A stretch of 64,000 nt of DNA from Hygrocybe punicea (Eukaryota > Basidiomycota > Agaricomycetes > Agaricales > Hygrophoraceae), in the NCBI GenBank assembly GCA_963556145.1, contig OY744468.1, positions 372,001 to 436,000 of the forward strand. Direction: 5' to 3'. Of this stretch, positions 46,761 through 57,659 are shown piece after piece. The notes beneath the pieces were generated by a model. It was not told the origin of the DNA. It ran no database searches and worked only from the letters and a program-made list of their open reading frames with translations. Made by a program: the position numbers and the translations under genes. The number at the start of each line of letters is the position of its first letter. Positions within the stretch are counted from its first letter, which is position 1.

Positions 46761-48080
46761 AGCATATACTATACCTACAATCAAGGAAGAAGAAATACAA
46801 ATCCTGCCTGCAGTCAGAGAACCACAGAAAATTGGTGCAGCAAGGAAGGAAGTATTAGATGGAGTATATCCTCCAACAGGTATTAAAGCCAAAGGAAAAG
46901 AGAATATAAGGCCCAATACAGTACTGCCACCCATTCCTAAAGGCCCAGTCAAACCCGGCCCTCTTTCAGCACAGAAGCAAGCTCAAGCACATATACCTGC
47001 ACCATTACCCTTTGCTCTCAAGAAGACAAACCCATTCCATCCTACAGAAGAACTGCATGCAAAGCAACCTGTTCCAATGGATATAAGAACCCCAATACAT
47101 ATTCCTTCAGACACAGATTCAGATGTGGAGATGATAGATCCTTCTCCAGCAAAGCCAGCAAAGACTCATATACAAGGACACAAGGCAAACATAGATAAGA
47201 ACAAGATCATGGCTGAAAGACATAATGCCATAACTCATCCAAAGCCCACTCCCAGACAATCTGAAATTTCAGTCAATATTGGAGAGACTCAAGTTGTCAA
47301 TCAAATCCTTGACACACCAGTTACCCTGCGCGTTCGTGAAGTATTGGCCTCTTCCAAGGAGCTATCTGAGCAATTAACAGACATGATCAAGAGAAAGAAT
47401 GCAAAAGTATCTGCCATTGCAAGCTCATTCATAACCAAGGATCGTGGAGTGTTAATCAGGCTTCAGATGGAATGTAATAGAAGACCTATTGAAGCCATCA
47501 TTGACACTGGATCCCAGTTAAATGTGATTAGTAAAAGAGTCTGGAAAGAAATTATCCAAAGACCTATGGATGTAGTAAAAATTCTCACAATGAATGATGC
47601 TAATGGAGGTGAAGGAACATTAAAAAGATTAGTTTCAGAAGTCCCATTGACTTGTGGTGGTGTCCTTACCTATGCCAATCTTTACAAAGGAGAGACAGTG
47701 CCATTCGATTTATTACTTGGAAGACCATGGCAAAGAGGCAACTATGTTTCTATTGATGAAAGAATAGATGGTACATATTTAGTATTCAAGAATCCTGAAG
47801 ATTTGACAAACAGATTTGAACTAATGGTCACACCAAACCATTCTCAAGTTAATCACATCAGAGGAGCTACTACTGCCCATGCCTCAACATCCTATCTATG
47901 CACTTTACCTATGGAACTTGAAGAAACCACTACAATTCCTTTACAGCTGTTGTCAGTGAGTATTGGAAACCCCGAAATTCCATGGTGGCTGTACATATCC
48001 AATTAAGTAGTCTGCCGAGTTTCCGAACCCAAACGTTGCAGCTCCGACTAAGCTTGTCTTTTTTGCACTCATACGTCGTA

Positions 48081-48467
48081 ATGGAAGAAGACCAAGCTAC
48101 CACAAGTAGTGACGACAATGAACTGCCACCAGCACAACGGAGCCCTCAAGAGTTTTCTTTGCAGCTCATCTACCATGTAGTTGCCAAGGGTAAACAGGGG
48201 CCCAAGGGTAGTAAGAAAGAGGCTCGAGGAAAAGACCTTCATTTTAGTTGCCATACAATGAACTATCTCGATTTTCTCAAGGCACTCCTGAAGTGTTACG
48301 GAGAAACCAAGTACAAAATCAGTCCTACTCAGCATGTCGGGTTTGATGATGATATGACCAATGTAGTTCATAAAGGCTGCTTGTCAAATCTGATCTCGTT
48401 CGATCGCTTCACGAGAGACATTCTTGCAGGTATAATCGATTTGATGCAATGTACGTGTGAGTGTTGA
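48081..48467 (+). pseudogene. SAM-like-tail family N-terminal fragment (copy 3)
   Basis: ATG-initiated frame with an acidic start (MEEDQATTSSDDNELPP), then SLQLIYHVVAKGKQGPKGSK, then HTMNYLDFLKALLKCYGETKYKIS. This pattern is like the N-terminal module of agaricomycete SAM-like-tail proteins. The remainder is lost at the deletion junction near 48400. It shows that block 3 once had the same two-gene content as blocks 1 and 2. Confidence 0.5.
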
Positions 48468-48767
48468 TATGGATACAGAGATCTTTCGCTGCTGGCGCAA
48501 ATGATCTTGAATTTCATCAAGAAAGAGAGTGGGAGAAGATTCAAGGAGTGACATAATGAAAATAACATCAGATGTTGTGAGTTTGCGCTGACGCCTGACT
48601 CGTTGACGCTCGGAATTGACCCCATATTTGTGGTGGTACTGGAGGGCATGGTATGCCGTAGACGTCCTGAGGCCAAGGACCCTGCAGATCTGCTTCATTG
48701 ACATGTTTTGTTGGTGGTACAGGACGGGAACGCGGTTCTTGAGAGCGTGGGGAATGTGCTTTGGCAT
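48384..48767 (-). pseudogene. Tc1/mariner transposase N-terminal fragment (copy 3)
   Basis: Starts MPKHIPHALKNRVPVLYH, with two helix-turn-helix regions (SMKQICRVLGLRTSTAYHAL and SVSISTLTRTLHQID). It ends shortly after VSREAIER, the point that corresponds to LTREAIERSAEL in copy 2. The whole DDE catalytic domain is missing. Unlike copies 1 and 2 it shows no intron in this part, so it comes from a related but distinct lineage. Confidence 0.8.
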
Positions 48768-49275
48768 TCTGCGACAGCTTAGTTGGAGCTGTAACGTTTG
48801 GGTTCGGAAACTCGGCAGACTACCTAATTGGATATGTACTGCCACCATGGAATTTCGGGGTTTCCAATACTCACTGACAACAGCTGTAACTAAGTCTTAT
48901 GAACAAAATAAGGCATTAGTCCGCTATAATCCGCAATTTCAAACTCCGCTTAAACCGAATTATTTTACCGAAATGATTACATGCTTACAGGATAAGCCTT
49001 ATTTGGATAAGGATAAGTCTGAAGTAAAAGGAGATAAAAGTATCTCATGCTTCAATATCCCCAAAAATGCATATGATGGCTCGAAACTTTTTGCATTGTC
49101 CATAGCCCATTGTGATGACATGAACAATGAAGAATCTAAATTTTCTGAAAGGAGAAAGATAAGAAATGGATTTTCACACCAGGGAAATTTAGATAGGACT
49201 TGCTATAAAAACTCTGAAGAAATGGGAGAGACAGTAGCCATGTCTGCTGCACAAACCCCCTAGATCCCACCTTTT

Positions 49276-52245
49276 ATGATCAATAACCACCCTCTTCCTC
49301 TCCCTGTAGAAGGGATCCACTCCAATGGTCATCCAGATGCTGGCCAACTTATCACTTCCTTTTTGGGAAATTCCTTTGATTACCAATCTCCCCATTTAAG
49401 TAAATTTTTGATTGCTGCCACTGTAGGATATAGGCTTTCTCCGGGGATTGATTCCCTTGGTGTTCCTTTTGAGCACAGAATTTTGTTAAATGCTTCCCTA
49501 GCTACAATAAATTCTCCAAGTGTCCCCCCCTCTTTAAGGATGGGACATTTAGTTTTTCAATTTTACCCCTTTGCTAACCCTTCTACTGAGGAGAACTTTT
49601 CTCCTCCCCCTGTCCCTCCTCCTTACATAGAGGATTTTTATTCATTTCCAGTAACTACTTGTGACCCTCGCACGCACCCCAGAGATATTATTCCACCCCT
49701 AGAAACGCCTTGTAACCCCGTTAACTTACCGGTCACACGGATTCCCACAGTTGGCCCTTCCGTCCCCACTATGAAGCTCACTGGCGAGGACAACCACGAA
49801 TCGTTGTTGGTCGACGACGAGGCACGCAGATGGAGCCCAATCGAAGGCTGGGAATGGGACTACGAGGTGGGAAAAATCCCACTTCATCTGTTCACTGACA
49901 AACAACTTCCACTACAGTACACAGAGCGTGGCCATAGACACCCCTCCTCGACCACTACCACATCTCCAGAATATACCTCAACCCTCACAGACTGTACTAC
50001 GGACCCTTCCACAACCACGGACAACATTTTCTTTCATTTCCGGGGACCCAAAAACCACTCAACGGCCCCCACCATTCACCATTCCGCCCTTGATATCAGC
50101 CACGACCCGTTCGAACATCCGGATCATGACGGATATGAGGCAGGTGATGAATGGGAAGTGGAATGGCAAGGCTGCATGGTGTGTACAACACATCCCGCTC
50201 ATGAAAAATGCCCAGAATCCGCCTTACTCATGAAAAAGCCTTCCCTTGACGAATATATGGCCCTGGCAGCCACCGTCCAACTTGCAATATGCACGGAACT
50301 TATGAATGAACACCCCTCTATCCCTGATAGTGACCTTCTTGACGTCGATATCCCTACTCCTCTGCACGCGCCTCTAGTTACACCCCTCCTCGAATCCACT
50401 AACTATATACCAGCAAATCATGAACGTAGCGCCCCAGCGGCGCTCTTTTATGACTATGAACTTCCACCCAGCCTCAACATGCCGCCTGATGCTCACTTAT
50501 GCAACACCTCGCCCGGCCTTTTCAATCACTACCCCACTTCCATGAAGACCCCCGAATTCACTTTCCCTTCGGATGATGACTGGGACTGGCCCATCGGCCA
50601 GGTCCGGTACATCAACCCCGTTGTTCTCGAGCTGCCCCACATGCTTTACAACCACGCAGAGGTAAACTACACATTTCCACCCCCTCCTCATGCCGAATTG
50701 GGACACAAGCCAATTTCCCGGCCCCCCAGCGATCCGGACCTCTTATCAGATGTCTCCAACCATGCCACCCCTGGTTCCGATGTAGGAGACATTTGGTTCC
50801 CTGCTACTACTTATTTGCCTACTCCCCCTTTTACTCCTTTTAATAGTAGTGAAAATTTTGTACCTTTAGTCTCTAGCTCCCCTACTATGTCTTTTGATGA
50901 TCTATATGGTGATTTAATATATTCTCCCAAGTCTCCTATATTTGAGGAAATTTTGCCAGATTTAAATAATAATAGTGATGATTATTTATATTCTTCAAAT
51001 AAATACATAGATATTAAAGATACTTCTATGTCTGTAGATTCCCAATCATCTTCTTCTGTTTATTCTGGGAGTGACTCTGAAAATAAGGCTGTCAAGATCC
51101 TAAGCCCCAAACCAGATCCACTCACCATCATTATTCCTCATACCACTTCCATAAATTCATCTCGATCTCAGCCTTATCAGGAACCTGGATCTAGGACTAG
51201 GCCTATCAGTGTGTCCTCTTCTGAGGACATTAATTCATCTTCTGATGAATCCATGGACACAGACTCAGATGAAGAATTAGAATGGTTCACTTGGACTAGG
51301 TCTGATTCCCCAGACTCAGAAGCAATAACTGAATTTAATTCAGACCTCAGTCAGGCTATTGAAGAAGCCCAGCAGCCACTAGATTCCCCTCCAGGCTTGA
51401 TATCGCTTTCGCCTACAACACCCCCACTTGAAGATATACCCTTGTTACAATTGCCACCTGTCTCAGACAATACTTGGTCCTTGCCAGAGGGTGAGGAAAT
51501 CAATACCCCCTCTGATGAATATGCCAGACTCCCATTTGATCATGCCAATGCCTTAAATGCAGGAGAACGCATTTTGCCCTTACCTCCCTCCAAGGATCCC
51601 AGATCCCCATTCAGTGTTAGATCAGGCCCATTATATCCAGAATCCAATCTACTCACTCAGCTTCGCATGGAAGCACCTCCTGTTTGCCCTCAATCACCCA
51701 TTCAAGTGTATTCCTTCACCATCTCCAATGCTGGCTCCTCTCATCAGGACTTAGCTGCTGCAAGAATCTTAACAGCTGAGCCAGACCACATGTCTACATT
51801 TGATGTTCACATTAGTTTCCTCAAAGCTATTAGAGGATCCCTGGTTGAAGGCATTCGCAGAATTGGATTCAAGCTAGCTACCCCTGACTGTAGGGCCCTT
51901 ATCAATGAAAGGCCTTCAAATGACCCAGTCCACTATTATTTTAACCACAAGTGCTTACTATTTTGGTTTCTGGAAGAAGGAGTTTCTGAAGGACTACCTG
52001 AACCTGCAACAGAGCATTTTAGGCCCCTTCACTTCACAGAGTCAAACCCTCTCCTTGAAGAAGAAGAAATCACCTTCCTCAAAAATTCCTCCATCATCTT
52101 TCGCTCCAATTGCTGCATGTTACTCTCTGATGCTATTAATGCAGTCTTGGATATGCGCTTTCGCTGCCCTGAAGCAGTGGCAGATTTGCTTAAGGAAGGA
52201 TATTTTGATCCTCCCAAATATCTCAAGTCCACAATTACTCAGTGA
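49276..52245 (+). CDS. Long Pro/Ser/Asp-rich ORF between protease and RT of the Gypsy element
   Basis: An intact 989-codon frame, in register with the protease ORF but after a TAG. Low-complexity Pro-, Ser- and acid-rich sequence dominates. The only compact part is the C-terminal ~130 residues (DVHISFLKAIRGSLVEGIRRI..., FRSNCCMLLSDAINAVLDMRF). No enzyme motif was found. Large uncharacterised inserts between protease and RT occur in some basidiomycete Gypsy elements, so a role as a spacer or accessory structural protein is inference. RT follows in the +1 frame (overlap 51905-52245). Confidence 0.6.
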   Translation: MINNHPLPLPVEGIHSNGHPDAGQLITSFLGNSFDYQSPHLSKFLIAATVGYRLSPGIDSLGVPFEHRILLNASLATINSPSVPPSLRMGHLVFQFYPFANPSTEENFSPPPVPPPYIEDFYSFPVTTCDPRTHPRDIIPPLETPCNPVNLPVTRIPTVGPSVPTMKLTGEDNHESLLVDDEARRWSPIEGWEWDYEVGKIPLHLFTDKQLPLQYTERGHRHPSSTTTTSPEYTSTLTDCTTDPSTTTDNIFFHFRGPKNHSTAPTIHHSALDISHDPFEHPDHDGYEAGDEWEVEWQGCMVCTTHPAHEKCPESALLMKKPSLDEYMALAATVQLAICTELMNEHPSIPDSDLLDVDIPTPLHAPLVTPLLESTNYIPANHERSAPAALFYDYELPPSLNMPPDAHLCNTSPGLFNHYPTSMKTPEFTFPSDDDWDWPIGQVRYINPVVLELPHMLYNHAEVNYTFPPPPHAELGHKPISRPPSDPDLLSDVSNHATPGSDVGDIWFPATTYLPTPPFTPFNSSENFVPLVSSSPTMSFDDLYGDLIYSPKSPIFEEILPDLNNNSDDYLYSSNKYIDIKDTSMSVDSQSSSSVYSGSDSENKAVKILSPKPDPLTIIIPHTTSINSSRSQPYQEPGSRTRPISVSSSEDINSSSDESMDTDSDEELEWFTWTRSDSPDSEAITEFNSDLSQAIEEAQQPLDSPPGLISLSPTTPPLEDIPLLQLPPVSDNTWSLPEGEEINTPSDEYARLPFDHANALNAGERILPLPPSKDPRSPFSVRSGPLYPESNLLTQLRMEAPPVCPQSPIQVYSFTISNAGSSHQDLAAARILTAEPDHMSTFDVHISFLKAIRGSLVEGIRRIGFKLATPDCRALINERPSNDPVHYYFNHKCLLFWFLEEGVSEGLPEPATEHFRPLHFTESNPLLEEEEITFLKNSSIIFRSNCCMLLSDAINAVLDMRFRCPEAVADLLKEGYFDPPKYLKSTITQ

Positions 52246-54667
52246 TTTGTTTACTCTTGTAACAATATTTTTGCCCCTATGTCAAACCTCTCTTCTTTAT
52301 ATCTGTCTGTACTACATTTTATTACTTGATGTAATAGTGTACAAGTTTATATTTTCACAAACTATTCAGGATTTGACATCCTTAGCTAGCTCTAGTATAC
52401 CTGTGTACAAACAAACTAAACTGACAAATATAACTTCTGTCAGACTGTATGAAGAGGACCCTCAAAATTCTAAGCATGAAGATAAGCCACTAGAGCAATT
52501 CAGTGTATACTATGAGACTATTAAGGATAGCCAAGAAACAACTATGCCTATTTTAGTCTACCCAGAAGATGAAGACAATCAGGATTACAATCTTAATGAA
52601 GTACCAAATAAGCAAGAAAGTGACTCAGAAGAAGCAGACTATTACTACATTATAGGAGAAGGAACTTTAATATGTGAAGAAGGAGACATTCTCATACTCC
52701 CTTGTGAAGAAACAGACAGTCAAGGATACCCATTAACACTCACAGCTTACAAAAGAGTGGACAAGAAGATAAATCCTGTCCCTGGAACCTTTCCAGAAGA
52801 TGCACATGTTACAAGGAAATTTCCCTATGACCCTCTTTCCACATTACCACCACTTCCTATGATACCACCAGACTTCATACCTACAGAGAAGCTTACATCT
52901 GAACGTCTAAAGATACTCAAGATAAACAATGATGGATTTCTTTGGCCAGAAGAAGAAAGATTATTTACTCACCTCTTGTCACTTGACCAAGATGCTATTG
53001 GCTTTGAAGATACTGAAAGAGGCACACTTAAGGAATCTTACTTTTCGCCATACATCATCCCTACTGTCCCACATGTACCCTGGGCATTTAGAAATATTCC
53101 TATACCACCAGGACTTAGAGAAAAATTCATGGATGTTTTGAAGAGAAAAATAGATGCTGGTGTATATGAACCAAGTCAATCCTCTTATAGGTCAAGATGG
53201 TTTTGTGTAAGCAAGAAGGATGGAAAACTTCATATAGTCCATGATTTGCAACCTCTCAATGCAGTTACAATACGTGATGCAGGCCTTCCTCCAATACTAG
53301 ATGAATTTGTAGAACCTTTCACTGGTCGCCAATGCTATACAGTTTTCGATTTGCTATGGGGATTTGATGCTAGGAAAGTACATCCTACATCTTGTGACCT
53401 CACTGCATTCATGACACCACTGGGATTACTTCGTCTCACATCACTTCCCACTGGATTCACAAATTCACCTGCAGAATTCCAACGTTGTATGTGCTTCATC
53501 CTTCAAGATGAAATCCCTCATACTGCAAATAGCTTCATTGATGATTTACCTATAAAAGGACCGTCATCCATTTATCCTGATCAAGATGGAAGGCCAGAAG
53601 TTTTGCTAGATAATCCAGGAATCAGAAGGTTTATTTGGGAGCATGCTCAAGATGTACATCGCATTATGTATTGCCTTGCTTGTGCAGGAATGACAATATC
53701 AGCTAAGAAGACACAACTTTGCCGCTCAAATGTTGTGATCATAGGACAGAAATGCACTCCAGAAGGACGTTGTCCTGATGATAGTAGAGTACAAAAGGTT
53801 TTGGACTGGCCCCCACTCAAGACACCCAAGGATGTTAGAGGCTTCCTAGGTCTCTGTGGAACAGTTCGCATTTGGATAGAAAATTATTCTGCACTAGCCA
53901 AGCCACTATCAGAGTTATTCCATAAAGGAGCAGAGTTTATATGGGATGAAAGAAGACAAGCAGCTTTCCAGGCATTGAAAGAGAAAGTTTCTTCAGCACC
54001 TGCACTCCGCTCTATTGATTATACATCAGATAGACCCACATATTTATCAGTAGACAGTAGCCATATTGCTACAGGTTTTATTTTATCACAAGAAGATGAA
54101 GATGGAAATTGTCGCCCTGCCAGATATGGTTCAATACCAATGAGTGAAAGAGAATCCAGATATTCACAGCCTAAACTGGAGTTATATGGACTATACCGCA
54201 CATTACGCCACTGGAGACTGTATTTAATAGGAATAAAGAATTTACATATAGAGGTAGATGCCAAGTTTATAAAAGGCATGCTCAATGAACCGGATTCACA
54301 GCCCAATGCGGCCATAAACAGATGGATTCAAGGAATTTTATTATTTGACTTCAAGCTTATTCATGTACCTGCAACCCAGTTTAGGGGACCAGATGCACTT
54401 TCTCGCAGAGAGCTTGCAGATAATGAAGAGCATGATGATTCATGGCTAGATGATATTGCCTTGCTTGTTTATGTTCCTGATCCACATGAAATAAGAAAAT
54501 TTAGCTTCATGGTCCCTACCAAATTGCCATACAAGGTTGCATCTTCCACATCCCTGGCCACCTCAACTCCATTGCAGATGCCCTTTCCTGTTTCCACAAT
54601 GATCTCATCTTTTCTCTTGTCCCACACATCTCTGTATCCCTCTTTATACCCCCTCACCTCACACTAG
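51905..54667 (+). pseudogene. pol: Reverse transcriptase-RNase H of the Gypsy element, integrase lost
   Basis: The RT domain starts near 53050: AGVYEPSQSSYRSRWFCVSK, VHDLQPLNAVTIRD, YTVFDLLWGFDARKV, LPTGFTNSPAEFQR, the catalytic FIDD at ~53540 (usually YIDD), and KTQLCRS. RNase H follows with LSVDSSHIATGFILSQ, KLELYGLYRTLRHWR, EVDAKFIKGML and DALSRR. The protein core is uninterrupted, but after ~54530 the sequence switches to an unrelated DIRS-type fragment. Integrase and 3' LTR are therefore absent and the element cannot be autonomous. The ORF is +1 relative to the preceding one. Confidence 0.88.
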
Positions 54668-54680
54668 GGGCCCCATGCCC
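54541..54680 (+). pseudogene. DIRS-type RNase H end fragment
   Basis: In a frame different from the Gypsy ORF: HIPGHLNSIADALSCFHNDL, then SLVPHISVSLFIPP. This is the conserved end of the RNase H region in basidiomycete DIRS/tyrosine-recombinase retroelements (normally ADALSR; Arg to Cys here). It marks the breakpoint that truncated the Gypsy element. Confidence 0.6.
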
Positions 54681-54953
54681 ATGATTCCACACCCATGTGT
54701 GTCCCGGCAACCTTCCCAGCCTCTCTGTACACGTGATAGCCTTGCCCATGAATGTTCCATCACTTGGGGCATGGCCCTTGACTGCTCTTCTCTTCTATCT
54801 TACTCCTCTGCTCTTCAGTTAGGCATCCGCATGGGTAACCCCCAGGTATTTCCCATGGACCCATACCTGATCGGAGAAATACCCATACCCTGTGTGGAAG
54901 CCAGTGAAGAGGGTGGTGATGAAGAGGAGGTCATCATGAGAGGTGGGGGCATG

Positions 54954-55260
54954 TTAATAAGTGAGGATGAAGGTGAGGTCGCTTGGTGAGAGGGGCCATT
55001 TACGGGTGGTGCCTGTGGAGAAGCATTTGGCAGAGCCATGGAGGGCATGTATGATGAAGTGGTGTGGAGTGGTGGTGGCAGATGTCTTGGTAAAAGGATT
55101 TGAGTTGACTGCAGATGCCAGAAAGGTAGAGTTGGGTTTCAGGAAATGTGAAATGTAAACTACATAAAAGGACAAAGTGTCAGGAGTGGGATCAGGAGGG
55201 AAAGCATGGGCAGAACAGAAAGAAAGGTAGGATTGAAGATAGGCATATGCAGGGGTTTTC
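54954..55260 (-). pseudogene. Tyrosine recombinase N-terminal fragment (minus strand)
   Basis: Encodes SYLSFCSAHAFPPDPTPDTL, SFYVVYISHFLKP, ALHGSAKCF and KWPLSPSDL. This matches the SAM-like N-domain of basidiomycete tyrosine recombinases (PTPDTLSFY...KPSTV...YLSGI...TLRG...R.PLS..DL). It starts at the border of a GGGTA/CAA repeat near 55257 and lies opposite in orientation to the matching C-terminal part at 56.2 kb, so the gene has been split and inverted. Confidence 0.65.
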
Positions 55261-56140
55261 AACCTGCATGGGTTTGGACCCCTGGCACCATTGGGTATGG
55301 GTACGGGTTGCCAAATCAAGAACCATGAGAAACCCATGACCTGTGATAAACCCGCAGGTAGCTGTGACTGAACCATCACTTCCTGTCACAACCACCCAAC
55401 ACAGCAACACGAGCAGAGCGGTTCACGATTGCGAACCACTCTGCTCAAGGTAAGTTCCTTTTTTCATTGAAAATACTAATTAAAACAGTTTTAGTGCAAT
55501 GTTGTGGTGCTAGGCTATGGCCAGTTCAACACCAACACCATCCACACCAATGCCACCAACACCAACCTAAATCGGAAATGGCAGTACCAATGGCAACAGC
55601 AACAGGAGCACCAACACCAACAACAGCACCAACGCCAATGCCAATGCCATCCAATGCAAATGCCATCCAATGCAAATGCCATCCAATGCAAATGCCATCC
55701 AATACAAATGCCATCCAATGCAAATGCAAATGCCATCCAAACCACCACCACCACCCAACACCATCCACCATGGTTACCACCACCAGCGGCAATGGCCATG
55801 CAACACAACAGGAGCAGGAATGGGGGGAACACCAGCCGCAATGCCCCATTCAGGCGCCAGCTGCCAGCGCCCAATGACATGGACAAGTGGCAAACGGCGG
55901 CACACAGGAGGATGATGGGGATGGTGGGGTGGAGCCGTGACAGCAGAACGAGGAGGGTCAGTGAACGCAAAGGATGGGCAGGGCGGGACAAAGTACCCCG
56001 CCTTCTGTTTATTTTATTTTAATAAAATGCATTAATATTATTGTAATACATGGGTCATCAGGTTATCTGTGACCCGTCTCATACCCATCCAACCCACCAG
56101 CTAGCCAAATGGACCTGCTGTCTGACCCGCTGCCTGACCC
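55261..56140. repeat. GGGTA ends enclosing a CAA/ATGCCATCC simple-sequence core
   Basis: GGGTACGGG/CCCGTACC-type words at both sides (55280-55360, 56048-56140) enclose (CAAC)n, (ATGCAAATGCCATCCA)n tandem units at 55635-55740 and CAG-like runs. Long frames here arise from composition. It separates the two parts of the tyrosine recombinase and is probably a third GGGTA-type non-autonomous element. Confidence 0.6.
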
Positions 56141-56231
56141 GTACCTGCGATCACTCATGCACCTGGGGGAACTTGTCTGGCCTGACAGTCCTGCCCTCCA
56201 ATCATATTGAAAATATTCCTTTTGCACTTCC

Positions 56232-56661
56232 ATAACCTTCCTCCCTGACGATGCCATGTGCTTCTTCCTACCCACCCACAAAGCTGACCCCCTCTTTGAA
56301 GGCAATTGCATCATCCTCTGCTCCCTCCCAGCCCCCGACAACCCCACTCTTGCTTTTTGTACCTACCTCCATCCCCATGACTCCCTCCACCCTCTCCTCC
56401 CCCCCTCTGGCTATGCTCTGACAGCTCCATCCCCACATGGTCATGGTTCCTTTCTTGCCTACACACCCATGTCCCCAGTGACATCACTGGCCAGTCCATG
56501 CATTGTGGAGGTGCCACCACTCTCGCCCAAGCCGGTATCCCTCTCGACCACATCCAGGCCATCAGCCATTGGGCCTCTTCCACCTTCTGAATCTACATCC
56601 ATCAACACCCTGTCCTGCTCGCTGCAAAACTCACTCCCTGGCCGCCTTGATACTCCCCTCT
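56232..56661 (+). pseudogene. Tyrosine recombinase C-terminal fragment (plus strand)
   Basis: Reads FLPTHKADPLFEGNCIIL, later ITGQSMHCGGATTLAQAGIP, LDHIQAISHWASSTF, TGA (56588-56590), IYIHQHPVLLAAKL. This is the catalytic end of a tyrosine recombinase. The box Arg (SMRAGG) is now His and the codon before IYI, normally Arg, is TGA. Both are C-to-T or G-to-A changes at CpG, so the enzyme is dead. Confidence 0.65.
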
Positions 56662-57659
56662 TTTTTCTCTTTTCCTTTTTCTCTTTTCTTTTTTCATTTC
56701 CCTTTTTTCTCCCTTGTACTCACTTGTCTTCTCATCATTTCCACTCATCTCCCTTGTTTCCTCTCCCTCCCTCCTCTCCCTCTTCATAGTGTCTTAGGCT
56801 TTGACTTGTTTATGTACTCCTTTCTTTTTCTCTAATGCATATCTTTTTTGGGCCGCCCCGCTGTCATCAGGGCCAGTCACACCCCACTACCTTCTCTGTC
56901 CCTTTATAAGGTTTTTGTGAGGGAGGAATGATTAGTCGTAATGTTGAAGCCAAGTTCAAGCTCAGACAGGGAGCCACGACTTGGCAGTTGCTGTGCCACA
57001 TTTGACTTTTTTCTCAGTTTCCACATGTTTCTGCAAACAGCTGTAATTTGATTTTTTTTTTCATGCGAGACAAGGATTTCCACAAAATATAAGAGACCTC
57101 ATCCACAAACAGTTACATCACGTGAAACAGTGTGAAACAGCATGACAATGAAGTAAAACCTCTGTAGATAACTTTTGGAGATGTTTAAAAAAAATCTGTT
57201 CCAGTGAAATGTTCAGAGAATGGATCCAGAGGGATCTGTGTATTCAAAAGTTGGATTTTCAATCATTTAAAGGAGGAGATAGATATTTGGTCTAACCCAT
57301 TGGTGTATGTTATGGAGGTGTCACAGTGCTTGATGCCCAGTGAAAAGCCGCAAGTTTAAAAAAGATTTACGTAGTCTAAAATAATTCTGTATATTCCCGG
57401 AACATTTTAAACTTAAAATGCACCCTGGCTCGATTTTTTTCATGCAAGATAATTTCAAAACGAGTACTACTTCGTGTACAAAACATTTGTATCATTTCAA
57501 AACAATTGTATCGGTCCATTGCTGTTCCCCGTTTCGTTCTGTTTACCGGTTCCGTTCGCCCGTTCTGTTTGCTTGCCATTCCGTTTGCTTGCCCGCTCCC
57601 CCCTCCCCAATCCATTTGCTGGCTTGCCCCCTCCCTTCCCCGCTGTTCAGTGTGCCGAA
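56662..57659. other. Spacer, pyrimidine-rich then unremarkable
   Basis: A CT-rich tract (56662-56800) is followed by sequence without recognisable genes. Frames here are compositional. Confidence 0.45.

Larger units (their letters stand above)
47944..48886. mobile_element. Block 3: internally deleted Tc1/mariner element with ~115-bp TIRs
   Basis: Ends CAGCTGTTGTCAGTGAG..., inverted at the right end and flanked by TA (47942-47943 and 48887-48888). Terminal repeats are ~115 bp with few mismatches. It holds the first exon of a SAM-like-tail protein (+) running into the N-terminal third of a transposase (-). The two converge at ~48385-48467, where the rest of both genes has been deleted. It disrupts the Gypsy protease ORF. 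Confidence 0.88.
46744..49263 (+). pseudogene. Retroviral-type aspartic protease ORF, interrupted by a 943-bp insertion
   Basis: The +1 frame relative to gag is open from 46744. The protease core is EAIIDTGSQLNVISK (catalytic DTG near 47500) followed by LLLGRPW, the pair typical of Gypsy proteases. At 47942 a Tc1/mariner-type element is inserted. With the 943 bp plus the duplicated TA removed (945 bp, a multiple of three), the same frame continues to 49263, where a single TAG (49261-49263) separates it from the next long ORF in the same frame. Gag, protease and the long ORF may thus have been one expression unit. Confidence 0.75.
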
